Shown here in pieces: positions 1 through 6,451 of a stretch of 6,451 bases of DNA. The stretch comes from Lachnospiraceae bacterium (GTDB lineage Bacteria > Bacillota > Clostridia > Lachnospirales > Lachnospiraceae): assembly GCA_016282215.1 (NCBI GenBank), contig JAEEKC010000118.1:1-6451 (forward strand), read 5' to 3'. Position numbers and translations under genes: made by a program. Positions within the stretch are counted from its first letter, which is position 1, and every line of letters starts with the position of its first letter. The notes beneath the pieces were generated by a model. The model did no database searches. It had not been told where the DNA came from and was given only the letters and a program-made list of their open reading frames with translations.

Positions 1-1325
1 AACCGAAGGGATGTAAACTTCAGTTCCTTGCGGATCTCTTCGATCATGGTCTCATATTTTTCCGATTCGGGATCCGCATATTCCTTCAGGATCTCCGTGG
101 TCACATTACCGTTCTCCAGTCGTTCGATCACGCGTCTTGTGATCAGATCAAGTTCCGATGAAGAACGGGAGAAGTTCAGGTATTTGCAGCCGAACAGAAG
201 CGGCGGGCAGGCAGGACGGATATGCACTTCCTTCGCTCCGCTCTCAAACAGGTATTCCGTGGTTTCCCGAAGCTGTGTGCCGCGGACAATGGAATCATCG
301 ATAAGAAGAAGGCTCTTATCTTTGATCAGTTCCTGTACCGCAAGCAGTTTCATTCTCGCTATGAGATTTCTCTTTTCCTGCATGGTCGGCATAAAGGACC
401 GGGGCCAGGTAGGCGTATACTTGATGAACGGTCTTGAAAACGGAATTCCCGAAGCATTTGCATAACCCACAGCATGAGCCGTTCCGGAGTCCGGCACGCC
501 GGCTACGATATCAGGCTTTACGGTATCCCTGGCTGCCATTTTTGCGCCGCAGTGATACCGCATCTCTTCTACATTTACGCCTTCATAGCTGCTGGAAGGA
601 TAGCCGTAGTAGATCCAGAGGAAGGTACAGATCTTCATTTCCGTTCCGGGATTGACCAGTGTCACGCAGTTGGAATTTGTGATCACTGCGATCTCGCCGG
701 GGCCGAGTTCCTTATAATCCGAATAACCGAGGTTTTTGTAAGCGAAGCTTTCAAAGGATGCGCAAAAGCCTTCCGTCTTTTTGCCGATGACCACCGGCGT
801 CCTGCCGTATTTATCTCTTGCACAGTAGATGCCTTTTTCATTTAAGAGCAAAATGGACAGGGACCCGTCGATCGCCTCGAGAGCGTATTTGATCCCTTCC
901 ACAAGATTTTCCTTCTGATTGATGAGCGCAGCCACCATTTCCGTTGCATTGATCTCACCGCTGCTCATTTCCATAAAATGCGCATGACCGTTCTGGAACA
1001 GTTCCTTTTCCAGCTCGTCCATGTTGTTGATCTTGCTGACCGTGGTCAGCGCGTAGGTACCGTGATGGGACCGGATCAGCAGGGGCTGCGGCTCATAATC
1101 GGAAATACAGCCGATCCCCATCCAGCCTTTCATCTCATTCACATCTTTGTCAAACTTTGTCCGAAAAGGAGCGTTCTCGATATTATGGATCGCACGTTCA
1201 AAACCGTCCTCCCCAAACACTGTCATACCGCCGCGCCTGGTGCCGAGGTGCGAATGGTAATCGATCCCGAAATACAGATCAAATACACAATCCTGCTTTG
1301 ATGCCACTCCAAAAAAACCGCCCAT
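1..1325 (-). CDS. PurF-like amidophosphoribosyltransferase homologue with degenerate glutaminase domain (3' end outside window)
   Basis: The first 441 residues are visible; canonical PurF is about 475, so only a short C-terminus is missing. The ATG at 1325 has a strong AAGGAGGA site 4 nt upstream. Residues 1-230 match the class II glutaminase fold and the rest a type I phosphoribosyltransferase. The PRPP-binding loop is intact (LLLIDDSIVRGT, Asp343-Asp344 acidic pair), as is GVPDS (276-280). Cys233 (KICTF) and Cys380 (FGCKY) sit where Bacillus PurF has two of its four Fe-S ligands; the other two would be beyond the edge. PurF normally makes 5-phosphoribosylamine from PRPP and glutamine, the first step of purine synthesis. 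Here the N-terminus reads MGGFFGVAS, with Gly in place of the nucleophile Cys of MCGI/ECGVFG, and other glutamine-site residues also look replaced. It is therefore probably a paralogue that uses free ammonia, has a partner glutaminase, or has a different or regulatory role. Family assignment is firm; function is uncertain. Confidence 0.9.
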   Translation of the reverse strand, partial: MGGFFGVASKQDCVFDLYFGIDYHSHLGTRRGGMTVFGEDGFERAIHNIENAPFRTKFDKDVNEMKGWMGIGCISDYEPQPLLIRSHHGTYALTTVSKINNMDELEKELFQNGHAHFMEMSSGEINATEMVAALINQKENLVEGIKYALEAIDGSLSILLLNEKGIYCARDKYGRTPVVIGKKTEGFCASFESFAYKNLGYSDYKELGPGEIAVITNSNCVTLVNPGTEMKICTFLWIYYGYPSSSYEGVNVEEMRYHCGAKMAARDTVKPDIVAGVPDSGTAHAVGYANASGIPFSRPFIKYTPTWPRSFMPTMQEKRNLIARMKLLAVQELIKDKSLLLIDDSIVRGTQLRETTEYLFESGAKEVHIRPACPPLLFGCKYLNFSRSSSELDLITRRVIERLENGNVTTEILKEYADPESEKYETMIEEIRKELKFTSLR

Positions 1326-1433
1326 GACTCCTCCTTGTATCTTCTTGCATTTGTTATATCTTTGTTTTTCTTAATTCCGTTTTCTGATATCTCCCCCGGA
1401 TCATGCCGGTTTATCAGCAAAGCAGCGCCTTTG
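1326..1433 (-). other. 108-nt intergenic gap between the TPR protein gene and the PurF-like gene
   Basis: This is the longest gap in the window. Read on the minus strand, the first half is mixed and holds only weak hairpin potential (CAAAG/CTTTG arms with a 6-nt loop, and CCGG/CCGG arms), without a following T run. The second half is A-rich and ends in the ribosome binding site of the PurF-like gene. There is no intrinsic terminator, so read-through from the upstream gene is likely. A TATAAC hexamer about 35 nt before the ATG lacks a recognisable -35 partner. Confidence 0.5.
1329..1336 (-). promoter_or_regulatory. Ribosome binding site of the PurF-like gene
   Basis: The minus strand reads AAGGAGGA followed by 4 nt and ATG. 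It is the strongest Shine-Dalgarno match in the window. It fixes the start at Met-Gly-Gly, so the missing N-terminal Cys is not an artefact of choosing the wrong start codon. Confidence 0.85.
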
Positions 1434-3077
1434 TCACTGCACAACGTCCGTCGTTTCCAATGCGCCGCCATCCGGTGTTTCCTGCGCCGCATCGCCGCCG
1501 TCTTGTGCTGCGCCCTCCTCAGCAGTTCCCGCCTCACCGGCCGCGTCAGCTCCGCCGCCGTCTGCAGGAGTCTGCGCCGCCTGCGTGCTTTCTCCTCCGG
1601 TATTTGCCTCCGGCGCCGCGCCGGTGCCGTTGCCCATCTCATCGAGCCGTTCAGACGCTTTTCCCGCAGTAGAGGAATCCGGGAAGGTTGCGATCACGCT
1701 CTGATAAGTGTCCTTTGCCTTGTCGGTCTCTCCCGCCATCTGGTAAGCAACCGCTAACTCATACAGCACCTCCGGGTCCGGCTGTTCCAGCGTCCTGGCA
1801 AAAAACCACGCCTCTTCAAGTGTCGTCACCGCCGTCGTATAATCGCTCTGGTTCACTGAAGCCTTGCCGCTTTCATACAGCTTTGCAGAAACGGAAGGTG
1901 CTGCAAGAGCCATCATCTTCTGATACAGACTGCGATAAGAATCGGAAGCCAGCGTTTCGATATAATCCCGGTCAATACTGTACAGCGTTTCCGCGATCTG
2001 CGTCGGATCATCGGGATTATCCAGATACCCCTTCACCGACACCAGAAGCGCATCCACTTTCAGTGCATCCCCTCCGGATCCTGTATAATCATCGATTGCC
2101 GTCTGAAGCTGTGTTTTTTCCTGTTCCAGCGCCTCTACGCTCTGTTCAAGCTCTGATATCCTGGCTGATTTGGCATCGGAATTATCCGAGATCGCTTTCA
2201 GTTCATCGCTCATCTCATTACGCGCGACCTGAATCCTTGCGGGCAATACCAGAAAATAGGTAACAGCCACGCCGATGATCAGTCCGATCAGAATGTTCAG
2301 GAGCGAGGAAGCACCTCTGGGTTCATGCACATCAGCAGGCTGAATGATGATATCATTTCCGCTCTGATAGGTAACGGATCCCTCCGCCGCCCGGACGCTT
2401 TCGCTCTTTTTCTTTTTGGACGCCGGTGCTCCGCCTGTATGGACACCGTCATCCTCCTCGATCCCGAGCATTTTGTTCGCATATTTCAGATAAGAAAGGG
2501 CCATGGTATTTCCCACATCAATGGCCAGTACACTGGCACATGATTTTTTCGCCCTTGCATACTGCTCGCTGTCAAGGAATAAAAGCGCGAGCAGAAGGTG
2601 TCCCTGTATCAGATGCGGATTCTGGGACAATACTTTCTTCAGCTGAATGATCGCCAGGTCCTTACTGTCCTGATAGCAATACATCAGCGCCTTATTATAC
2701 TTTTTGATACTCTGATTAATGGATTCGAGCCTGGCTGGATTGGACTGCACGGCATAGATATAATCATCCGCAAGATTCTTCTTGGAACGGAAATTCTTGC
2801 TGATGACCCACTCCGTCAGCGCGCCGACTACATCGCCCGTTTCAAAATAACAAAGGCCGAGAAGATTTCTGGCCTCCACATTGGACCTGTCAAACTTCAG
2901 GCTCTCTCTCAGGGACATGATCGCCCCTGACAGGTCTCTGACACCTGCCTTTTCAAGTCCTTCGTTATATAGGCGATTTGACGTATAAATGATCTTCTTA
3001 TATTTGGAAACATCTGCGCCGCAGGCCGTACAAAAGTCCTTCTCACTGAGCGCGGCGCCGCACCTGTAACAATTCAT
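1434..3077 (-). CDS. Membrane-anchored zinc-ribbon and TPR protein with low-complexity tail
   Basis: The protein has 547 residues. Residues 3-19 hold two Cys pairs (CYRC and CTAC) typical of a short zinc ribbon. Residues 35-205 are helical and TPR-like, with a clear repeat at about 36-95 (YNEGLEKAG, then NLLGLCYFETGDVVGAL) and another near 125-190. A Lys-rich linker (221-224) precedes one hydrophobic helix at about 258-280. A probable coiled coil follows at 285-330, then a second TPR-like region at about 395-480. The tail from 482 on is Gly/Ala/Glu/Asp/Thr/Pro-rich with no Lys or Arg. The likely topology puts the zinc ribbon and first repeats inside the cell and the coiled coil, second repeats and tail outside; this is inference. 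The ATG lies 8 nt after the stop of the small upstream gene, and its own ribosome binding site is poor, which suggests translational coupling. The role is unknown; a scaffold or envelope-associated adaptor is plausible. The domain reading is more secure than any function. Confidence 0.9.
   Translation of the reverse strand: MNCYRCGAALSEKDFCTACGADVSKYKKIIYTSNRLYNEGLEKAGVRDLSGAIMSLRESLKFDRSNVEARNLLGLCYFETGDVVGALTEWVISKNFRSKKNLADDYIYAVQSNPARLESINQSIKKYNKALMYCYQDSKDLAIIQLKKVLSQNPHLIQGHLLLALLFLDSEQYARAKKSCASVLAIDVGNTMALSYLKYANKMLGIEEDDGVHTGGAPASKKKKSESVRAAEGSVTYQSGNDIIIQPADVHEPRGASSLLNILIGLIIGVAVTYFLVLPARIQVARNEMSDELKAISDNSDAKSARISELEQSVEALEQEKTQLQTAIDDYTGSGGDALKVDALLVSVKGYLDNPDDPTQIAETLYSIDRDYIETLASDSYRSLYQKMMALAAPSVSAKLYESGKASVNQSDYTTAVTTLEEAWFFARTLEQPDPEVLYELAVAYQMAGETDKAKDTYQSVIATFPDSSTAGKASERLDEMGNGTGAAPEANTGGESTQAAQTPADGGGADAAGEAGTAEEGAAQDGGDAAQETPDGGALETTDVVQ
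2238..2306 (-). other. Predicted transmembrane helix in the TPR protein
   Basis: Codons for residues about 258-280 encode an uninterrupted hydrophobic run (SLLNILIGLIIGVAVTYFLV, then LPA). It is flanked by a charged linker on the N-terminal side and Arg-containing sequence on the other. It is the only membrane segment in the protein and there is no N-terminal signal peptide, so the long N-terminal part is expected to stay in the cytoplasm. Confidence 0.8.
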
Positions 3078-3085
3078 AGCAATCG

Positions 3086-3238
3086 TTAAACCTCGTCATT
3101 ACGCAATCTTTCGTCTTTGAGCATCCCAACAATGATCTCGGCTACATCCGACAGATCATGCTGATGGATCGCGTCTGCCGCATCGTCAACTTCCAAAGAG
3201 GGATGGAATTTTTTCAGTTCTTCTTCAAAATTGATCAT
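3086..3238 (-). CDS. Small acidic hypothetical protein, 50 aa
   Basis: The short reading frame starts MINFEEELKKFHPSLEVDD, ends RLRNDEV and stops at TAA (3086-3088). An AGGAG site lies 6 nt before the ATG. The gene fills the gap between the FapA-like gene and the TPR protein gene, ending 8 nt before the latter's ATG. It contains about 14 Asp/Glu against 5 Lys/Arg, no Cys, no membrane segment and no signal peptide. The sequence looks like two short amphipathic helices (about 3-11 and 28-45). The family is not recognised. Good start signals, tight packing and sensible protein composition make it a real gene rather than a chance frame. It may help couple translation to the next gene, or encode a small partner of one of its neighbours. 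Confidence 0.75.
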   Translation of the reverse strand: MINFEEELKKFHPSLEVDDAADAIHQHDLSDVAEIIVGMLKDERLRNDEV

Positions 3239-3244
3239 GTCTAT

Positions 3245-3249
3245 CTCCT
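3245..3249 (-). promoter_or_regulatory. Ribosome binding site of the 50-aa protein gene
   Basis: The minus strand reads ACAGGAGATAGAC directly before the ATG, placing AGGAG 6 nt from the start codon. This is the main support for calling such a short gene. Confidence 0.75.
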
Positions 3250-3289
3250 GTCGCCTGCTGCTTTGGCTGGCGTATTATCATACTGACGG

Positions 3290-4696
3290 TTAACTATATA
3301 CCATGACCTTACCGGTGATCATACCGGCAACATTACGGTATTCCATACTGTAATCATGTTTATCGATCTTCTTGATGGTTGTATCGATACAGATTTCCGA
3401 TCCGGCATGGATATCTTCGCGGATCTGGATCTTCGCCGTTCTTGCCATTTCCATTCTGTCAAACAGCTTCTTTTGCTGATCCAAAACCGCTTTCTGATTT
3501 GTCATCAGCTGCTGCAGTCTTGCCTTAAAGCTTTCCTGCTGCTCCTCCGTGATCCTGTTGCCCAGCCCCGTCACGGTACTGCGGATCTCAGTGATCGTAT
3601 CCCGGATCTCCTTCAGCTGACGCTGAAGTTTCTCATTTTCATCAAACATTTCCTGCGAAACGCCGCAGGCCACAGCGGTCTTTACCTCTTTGGGATTGCC
3701 GAGGACATTACAGCTGACTCCCATCATGGCGTAGATATTCCCACCGATGATGGACGCCTTCTTCCCCGTCAGTTTCACCTGACCGGGTGTATGGATATAG
3801 GAACTTAAGATATAATTGGCCGATATATCGCCTTCCATCTTCACATAAGAATGCTCGATGAAATCCGCAAACAGGCTTCCCCGTCCTGCAATGTGGGCTT
3901 TCTGATTCCCCTGAACGCCTCTCTTTAAGATGATGTCACCGCCGGCATACAGATCCGCAGATTCCACGACACCGTCTATGGTCAGGGTTTTTCCGGCCCG
4001 GATGGTCGTTCCCGCTTCCACATTGCCGGAGATATGAATATCCCCGAAAAACTCCAGTTTCCCGGTCAGCTGATCTACGTCACCGGAAAACTCCAGCACA
4101 TTGACAATATTCAATTTCCCGGCCGAAAACTCTACCTTGCCGTTCTTTTCCGCATAATACTTATCCGGATCGTCGATGCCGCGGTACACGCCTCTTCCGG
4201 CAACCGGCTGCAGCTCCCGCACCAGCGGCACGGTCTTTACATTGCCGAGCACGTCCTTGCCGTCTTTTCCGGGGATTGCATGATGATAGGTGGCCAGCAG
4301 AGCGCCTGCCTCTACGGAATTTACCGCCTTCATGCTCTGATAATCCACGCTGCCGTCTTCCCGAATCACCGGTTTTGCTTTCCCGGACTGGATATCAAAG
4401 GTATACTCATAATAACCGTCTTCCCCTTTGACCGCTTCTGTCCCCTGCGCCACCAGGATCTCTCTGTGATAGACCTGTTTTTTACACATGGTAATCAGCG
4501 CTGACTGGTTGATCCCGAAGATCACGCCGTTATCCGCAAGGATATGCATCAGATCCTCTTTTTGATAATCTGTCCCGTCAGCCTTTTCCGCCAGAAACAG
4601 CCACGCCTGATTCTTATCATCCGTGATCCTGACATACGTGTCGCGGTAATCATTTTCGAAATATTCAGCATTGCCCAAGATGCCTGAACGACTCAA
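3290..4696 (-). CDS. FapA/DUF342-family polymer-like beta-helix protein
   Basis: The protein has 468 residues from a TTG start at 4696. Residues about 15-90 resemble the N-terminal DUF342 domain. Residues 130-165 carry the family-typical segment with GALLATYHHAIPGKDGKDVLG. From about 188 to 340, regularly spaced Gly/Asp-rich short strands (LEFFGDIHISGNVEAGTTIR, then GKTLTIDGVV, GGDIILKRGVQG) indicate a right-handed parallel beta-helix. A coiled coil at about 345-420 and a short C-terminal strand domain follow. FapA proteins are described as flagellar assembly or polar-targeting factors in some bacteria, but DUF342 proteins are also found in species without flagella. No flagellar gene is visible here. 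An alternative TTG at 4717 would overlap valS by 17 nt but has no ribosome binding site; a TTG at 4678 is also possible. The first in-frame ATG lies inside the conserved domain. Family assignment is firm; the cellular role is uncertain. Confidence 0.88.
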   Translation of the reverse strand: MSRSGILGNAEYFENDYRDTYVRITDDKNQAWLFLAEKADGTDYQKEDLMHILADNGVIFGINQSALITMCKKQVYHREILVAQGTEAVKGEDGYYEYTFDIQSGKAKPVIREDGSVDYQSMKAVNSVEAGALLATYHHAIPGKDGKDVLGNVKTVPLVRELQPVAGRGVYRGIDDPDKYYAEKNGKVEFSAGKLNIVNVLEFSGDVDQLTGKLEFFGDIHISGNVEAGTTIRAGKTLTIDGVVESADLYAGGDIILKRGVQGNQKAHIAGRGSLFADFIEHSYVKMEGDISANYILSSYIHTPGQVKLTGKKASIIGGNIYAMMGVSCNVLGNPKEVKTAVACGVSQEMFDENEKLQRQLKEIRDTITEIRSTVTGLGNRITEEQQESFKARLQQLMTNQKAVLDQQKKLFDRMEMARTAKIQIREDIHAGSEICIDTTIKKIDKHDYSMEYRNVAGMITGKVMVYS

Positions 4697-4699
4697 TCC

Positions 4700-4706
4700 A
4701 TCACCC
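4700..4706 (-). promoter_or_regulatory. Shine-Dalgarno site overlapping the valS stop codon, serving the FapA-like gene
   Basis: The last valS codons, ATG GGG TGA, are followed by TGGA and then TTG. GGGGTGAT can pair with the anti-Shine-Dalgarno end of 16S rRNA (compare GGAGGTGAT, one G:U wobble), and GGGG sits about 7 nt from the TTG at 4696. This supports that TTG as the start and suggests terminating valS ribosomes feed initiation of the next gene. Confidence 0.55.
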
Positions 4707-6451
4707 CATCTGCGCAAGTTGCGACTTGATCTGCTGCAGCATCTGCGTATACTTTTCCAGTTTGTCTTTTTCTTCCTGTACTTTTGCTTCGGGGGCTTTT
4801 GATAAAAACCGTTCGTTTTTCAGCATCCCCTCTGCTCTTGCGATCTCAGCAAGAAGTTTTTTCTCTTCTTTTGCGAGCCTCTCCTTTTCCGCGGCCAGGT
4901 CTACCAGTTCTGCCAGCGGCAGGTAAACGATCGCATCATGGATCACTACAGATACAGCGTCCTCACCGATCCCCTCACGGCCCTGCTGTACCTTCAGCTC
5001 TGATGCAAATGCCAGCGGCGCAAAGAAAAGTTTTCCTCGCTCGAAGATCCCGCGCACTTCCTCTTTTTCGGAAACCACAAATACCGTGGTCTTGCGGGAA
5101 GGCGGCACATTCATGCCTGATCTGGCATTTCGGATACCGCGAACGGCATCCTTCATCAGTTCGATCTCTTTTTCCTCTTTTTCAAAAGCGAGCGCATCAG
5201 ATGCCACCGGCCAGCGGCTGATCATAATGGATTCCTCGCTGCTCTGGATCTTGGTAAAGATCTCCTCGGTAATAAACGGCATATAAGGATGTAAAAGCCT
5301 TAAAGCCTCGCAGAGCACATGACGCAGTGTCCAGAGAGCTGCCGCCTGGGAGCGCGCATCCTCGCCATTGTAAAGGCGGGGTTTTACCATCTCGATATAC
5401 CAGTCACAGAACTCATCCCAGATAAAGTCAACGACCTTGGATACTGCGATACCGAGTTCATATTTTTCCATATTGTCGGTTACTTCACCGATCAGCGCGT
5501 TCAGTTTGGAAAGGATCCACTTATCAGCGTCTTCGAGCTGATCCGGCATGGCTTCCGGAATCTCCTTCCCCTCCATGTTCATCAGGATAAAGCGGGAAGC
5601 GTTCCATACTTTGTTTGCAAAATTGCGGGCATTTTCCACCTTCGCCGTGGTAAAGCGCATATCGTTTCCGGGCGCATTGCCGGTTACCAGCATAAGCCGC
5701 AGCGCATCTGCGCCGTACTGCTCTATGATCTCCAAAGGATCGATGCCGTTACCCAGAGACTTGGACATCTTCAGCCCGTTCCCATCACGGACCAGGCCGT
5801 GGAACAGCACTGTATGGAACGGTTTTTCTCCCATCTGCTCATAGCCGGAGAATACCATACGGATGACCCAGAAGAATATGATATCATAGCCGGTTACCAG
5901 CACGTCCGTGGGATAGAAGTATTCCAGTTCTTTTGTCTTTTCCGGCCAACCCAGCGTCGAGAAGGGCCAGAGCGCGGAAGAAAACCAGGTATCCAGCGTA
6001 TCTTCATCCTGTGTGATGTTTTTGCTGCCGCAGTGCTCACAGGTCTCCGGAGTCGTTTCCGCTACTGTTATCTTACCGCAGTCCGCGCAGTACCAGGCCG
6101 GGATCCTGTGTCCCCACCAGAGCTGACGCGAAATACACCAGTCACGGATATTGTCTGTCCAGTTAAAGTAGGTTTTTTCCAGACGCGGCGGGATCAGTTT
6201 GATCTCGCCTTCTTTCACTGCCCTGACAGCCGGTTTGATCAGCTCATCCATCTTGACGAACCATTGCATTTTGATCATCGGCTCTACTGTGGTATGGCAT
6301 CTGTCATGGGTTCCTACATTATGTGCATGATCCTCGATCTTCACAAAAAGACCAAGCTGCTTTAATTCCTCTACGATGGCCTCTCTGGCTGCATAGCGGT
6401 CCATGCCTTCATACTTGCCGCCGTTTGCATTGATGGTGGCGTCATCATTCA
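4701..6451 (-). CDS. valS: Valyl-tRNA synthetase, C-terminal two thirds (5' end outside window)
   Basis: The last 582 residues are visible; bacterial ValRS is about 880, so roughly 300 N-terminal residues with the HIGH motif and most of the editing domain lie beyond the right edge. The frame continues upstream of the Met at 6404 as NDDATINANGGKYEG, the usual ValRS sequence before MDRY, so that Met is internal. It charges tRNA-Val with valine in the cytoplasm. Visible marks are the end of the editing domain (HNVGTHDRCHTTVEP), QWFVKM, the signature around NWTDNIRDWCISRQLWWGHRIP, a zinc-ribbon with CADCG and CEHCG pairs, and DTLDTWFSSALWPFSTLGWP. The KMSKS ATP-binding loop is intact at 5757-5771. 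The anticodon-binding helical domain follows, then a C-terminal coiled-coil arm rich in Lys/Glu that ends at the stop. The next gene starts 4 nt downstream. A T-box leader might control it but would lie outside the window. Confidence 0.97.
   Translation of the reverse strand, partial: NDDATINANGGKYEGMDRYAAREAIVEELKQLGLFVKIEDHAHNVGTHDRCHTTVEPMIKMQWFVKMDELIKPAVRAVKEGEIKLIPPRLEKTYFNWTDNIRDWCISRQLWWGHRIPAWYCADCGKITVAETTPETCEHCGSKNITQDEDTLDTWFSSALWPFSTLGWPEKTKELEYFYPTDVLVTGYDIIFFWVIRMVFSGYEQMGEKPFHTVLFHGLVRDGNGLKMSKSLGNGIDPLEIIEQYGADALRLMLVTGNAPGNDMRFTTAKVENARNFANKVWNASRFILMNMEGKEIPEAMPDQLEDADKWILSKLNALIGEVTDNMEKYELGIAVSKVVDFIWDEFCDWYIEMVKPRLYNGEDARSQAAALWTLRHVLCEALRLLHPYMPFITEEIFTKIQSSEESIMISRWPVASDALAFEKEEKEIELMKDAVRGIRNARSGMNVPPSRKTTVFVVSEKEEVRGIFERGKLFFAPLAFASELKVQQGREGIGEDAVSVVIHDAIVYLPLAELVDLAAEKERLAKEEKKLLAEIARAEGMLKNERFLSKAPEAKVQEEKDKLEKYTQMLQQIKSQLAQMG

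Noticed and set aside
28..845. Plus-strand open frames opposite the PurF-like gene
   Set aside because: The minus strand here encodes an uninterrupted PurF-type phosphoribosyltransferase, so these are antisense shadows.
1350..1365. TATAAC hexamer on the minus strand as a -10 promoter element for the PurF-like gene
   Set aside because: At 16-18 nt spacing there is no sequence resembling TTGACA, and A-rich DNA gives such hexamers by chance.
1380..1433. Possible intrinsic terminator after the TPR gene
   Set aside because: Stems are only 4-5 bp and no T tract follows on the minus strand; the downstream DNA is A-rich instead.
1223..1757. Arg/Ser-rich open frames on both strands across the end of the TPR gene and the following gap
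   Set aside because: They are produced by the GC-rich triplet DNA of the low-complexity tail read in other phases. They have no ribosome binding site and overlap well-supported genes.
3239..3289. GATAAT hexamer and weak CGCC/GGCG hairpin in the gap upstream of the 50-aa gene
   Set aside because: No matching -35 box is present, the stem is only 4 bp with a long loop and no T run follows, so neither a promoter nor a terminator can be supported.
5319..6365. Long plus-strand open frame of 348 codons opposite valS
   Set aside because: It is fully antisense to clear ValRS coding sequence with its KMSKS loop and zinc-ribbon. Its translation has no recognisable domain and its openness follows from the valS codon pattern.

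Overview
The window looks like a stretch of chromosome from a Clostridia-class Firmicute, most likely Lachnospiraceae-like. This is judged from the style of the ValRS and PurF-like proteins, strong AGGAGG-type ribosome binding sites, moderate GC content and densely packed genes on one strand. No tRNA, rRNA, mobile element, CRISPR array or convincing intrinsic terminator was seen. The family placement is inference, because no search could be run.

All five genes lie on the minus strand, so transcription runs from the right edge to the left edge. In that order they are: (1) the 3' two thirds of valS, valyl-tRNA synthetase, cut by the right edge; (2) a FapA/DUF342-family protein that starts 4 nt after the valS stop, probably from a TTG codon whose Shine-Dalgarno sequence is built from the end of valS; (3) a small acidic 50-residue protein with a good ribosome binding site; (4) a 547-residue single-pass membrane protein with an N-terminal zinc ribbon, TPR-like repeats on both sides of the membrane, a coiled coil and an Ala/Gly/acidic tail; (5) a PurF-like amidophosphoribosyltransferase homologue, cut by the left edge. 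The gaps are 4, 51, 8 and 108 nt, which fits one transcription unit, although the 108-nt gap could hold a separate promoter.

The most notable gene is the PurF-like one. Its phosphoribosyltransferase half keeps the PRPP-binding loop and two cysteines at positions expected for the Fe-S cluster. Its N-terminal glutaminase half has lost the nucleophile cysteine (Gly instead) and, by hand alignment, the other glutamine-site residues as well. It should not be annotated as an ordinary glutamine-dependent PurF. The middle genes (FapA-like, small acidic protein, membrane TPR protein) form a compact, poorly characterised set with no flagellar gene in view. Nothing in the sequence shows a functional link between them and their two enzyme neighbours beyond proximity.
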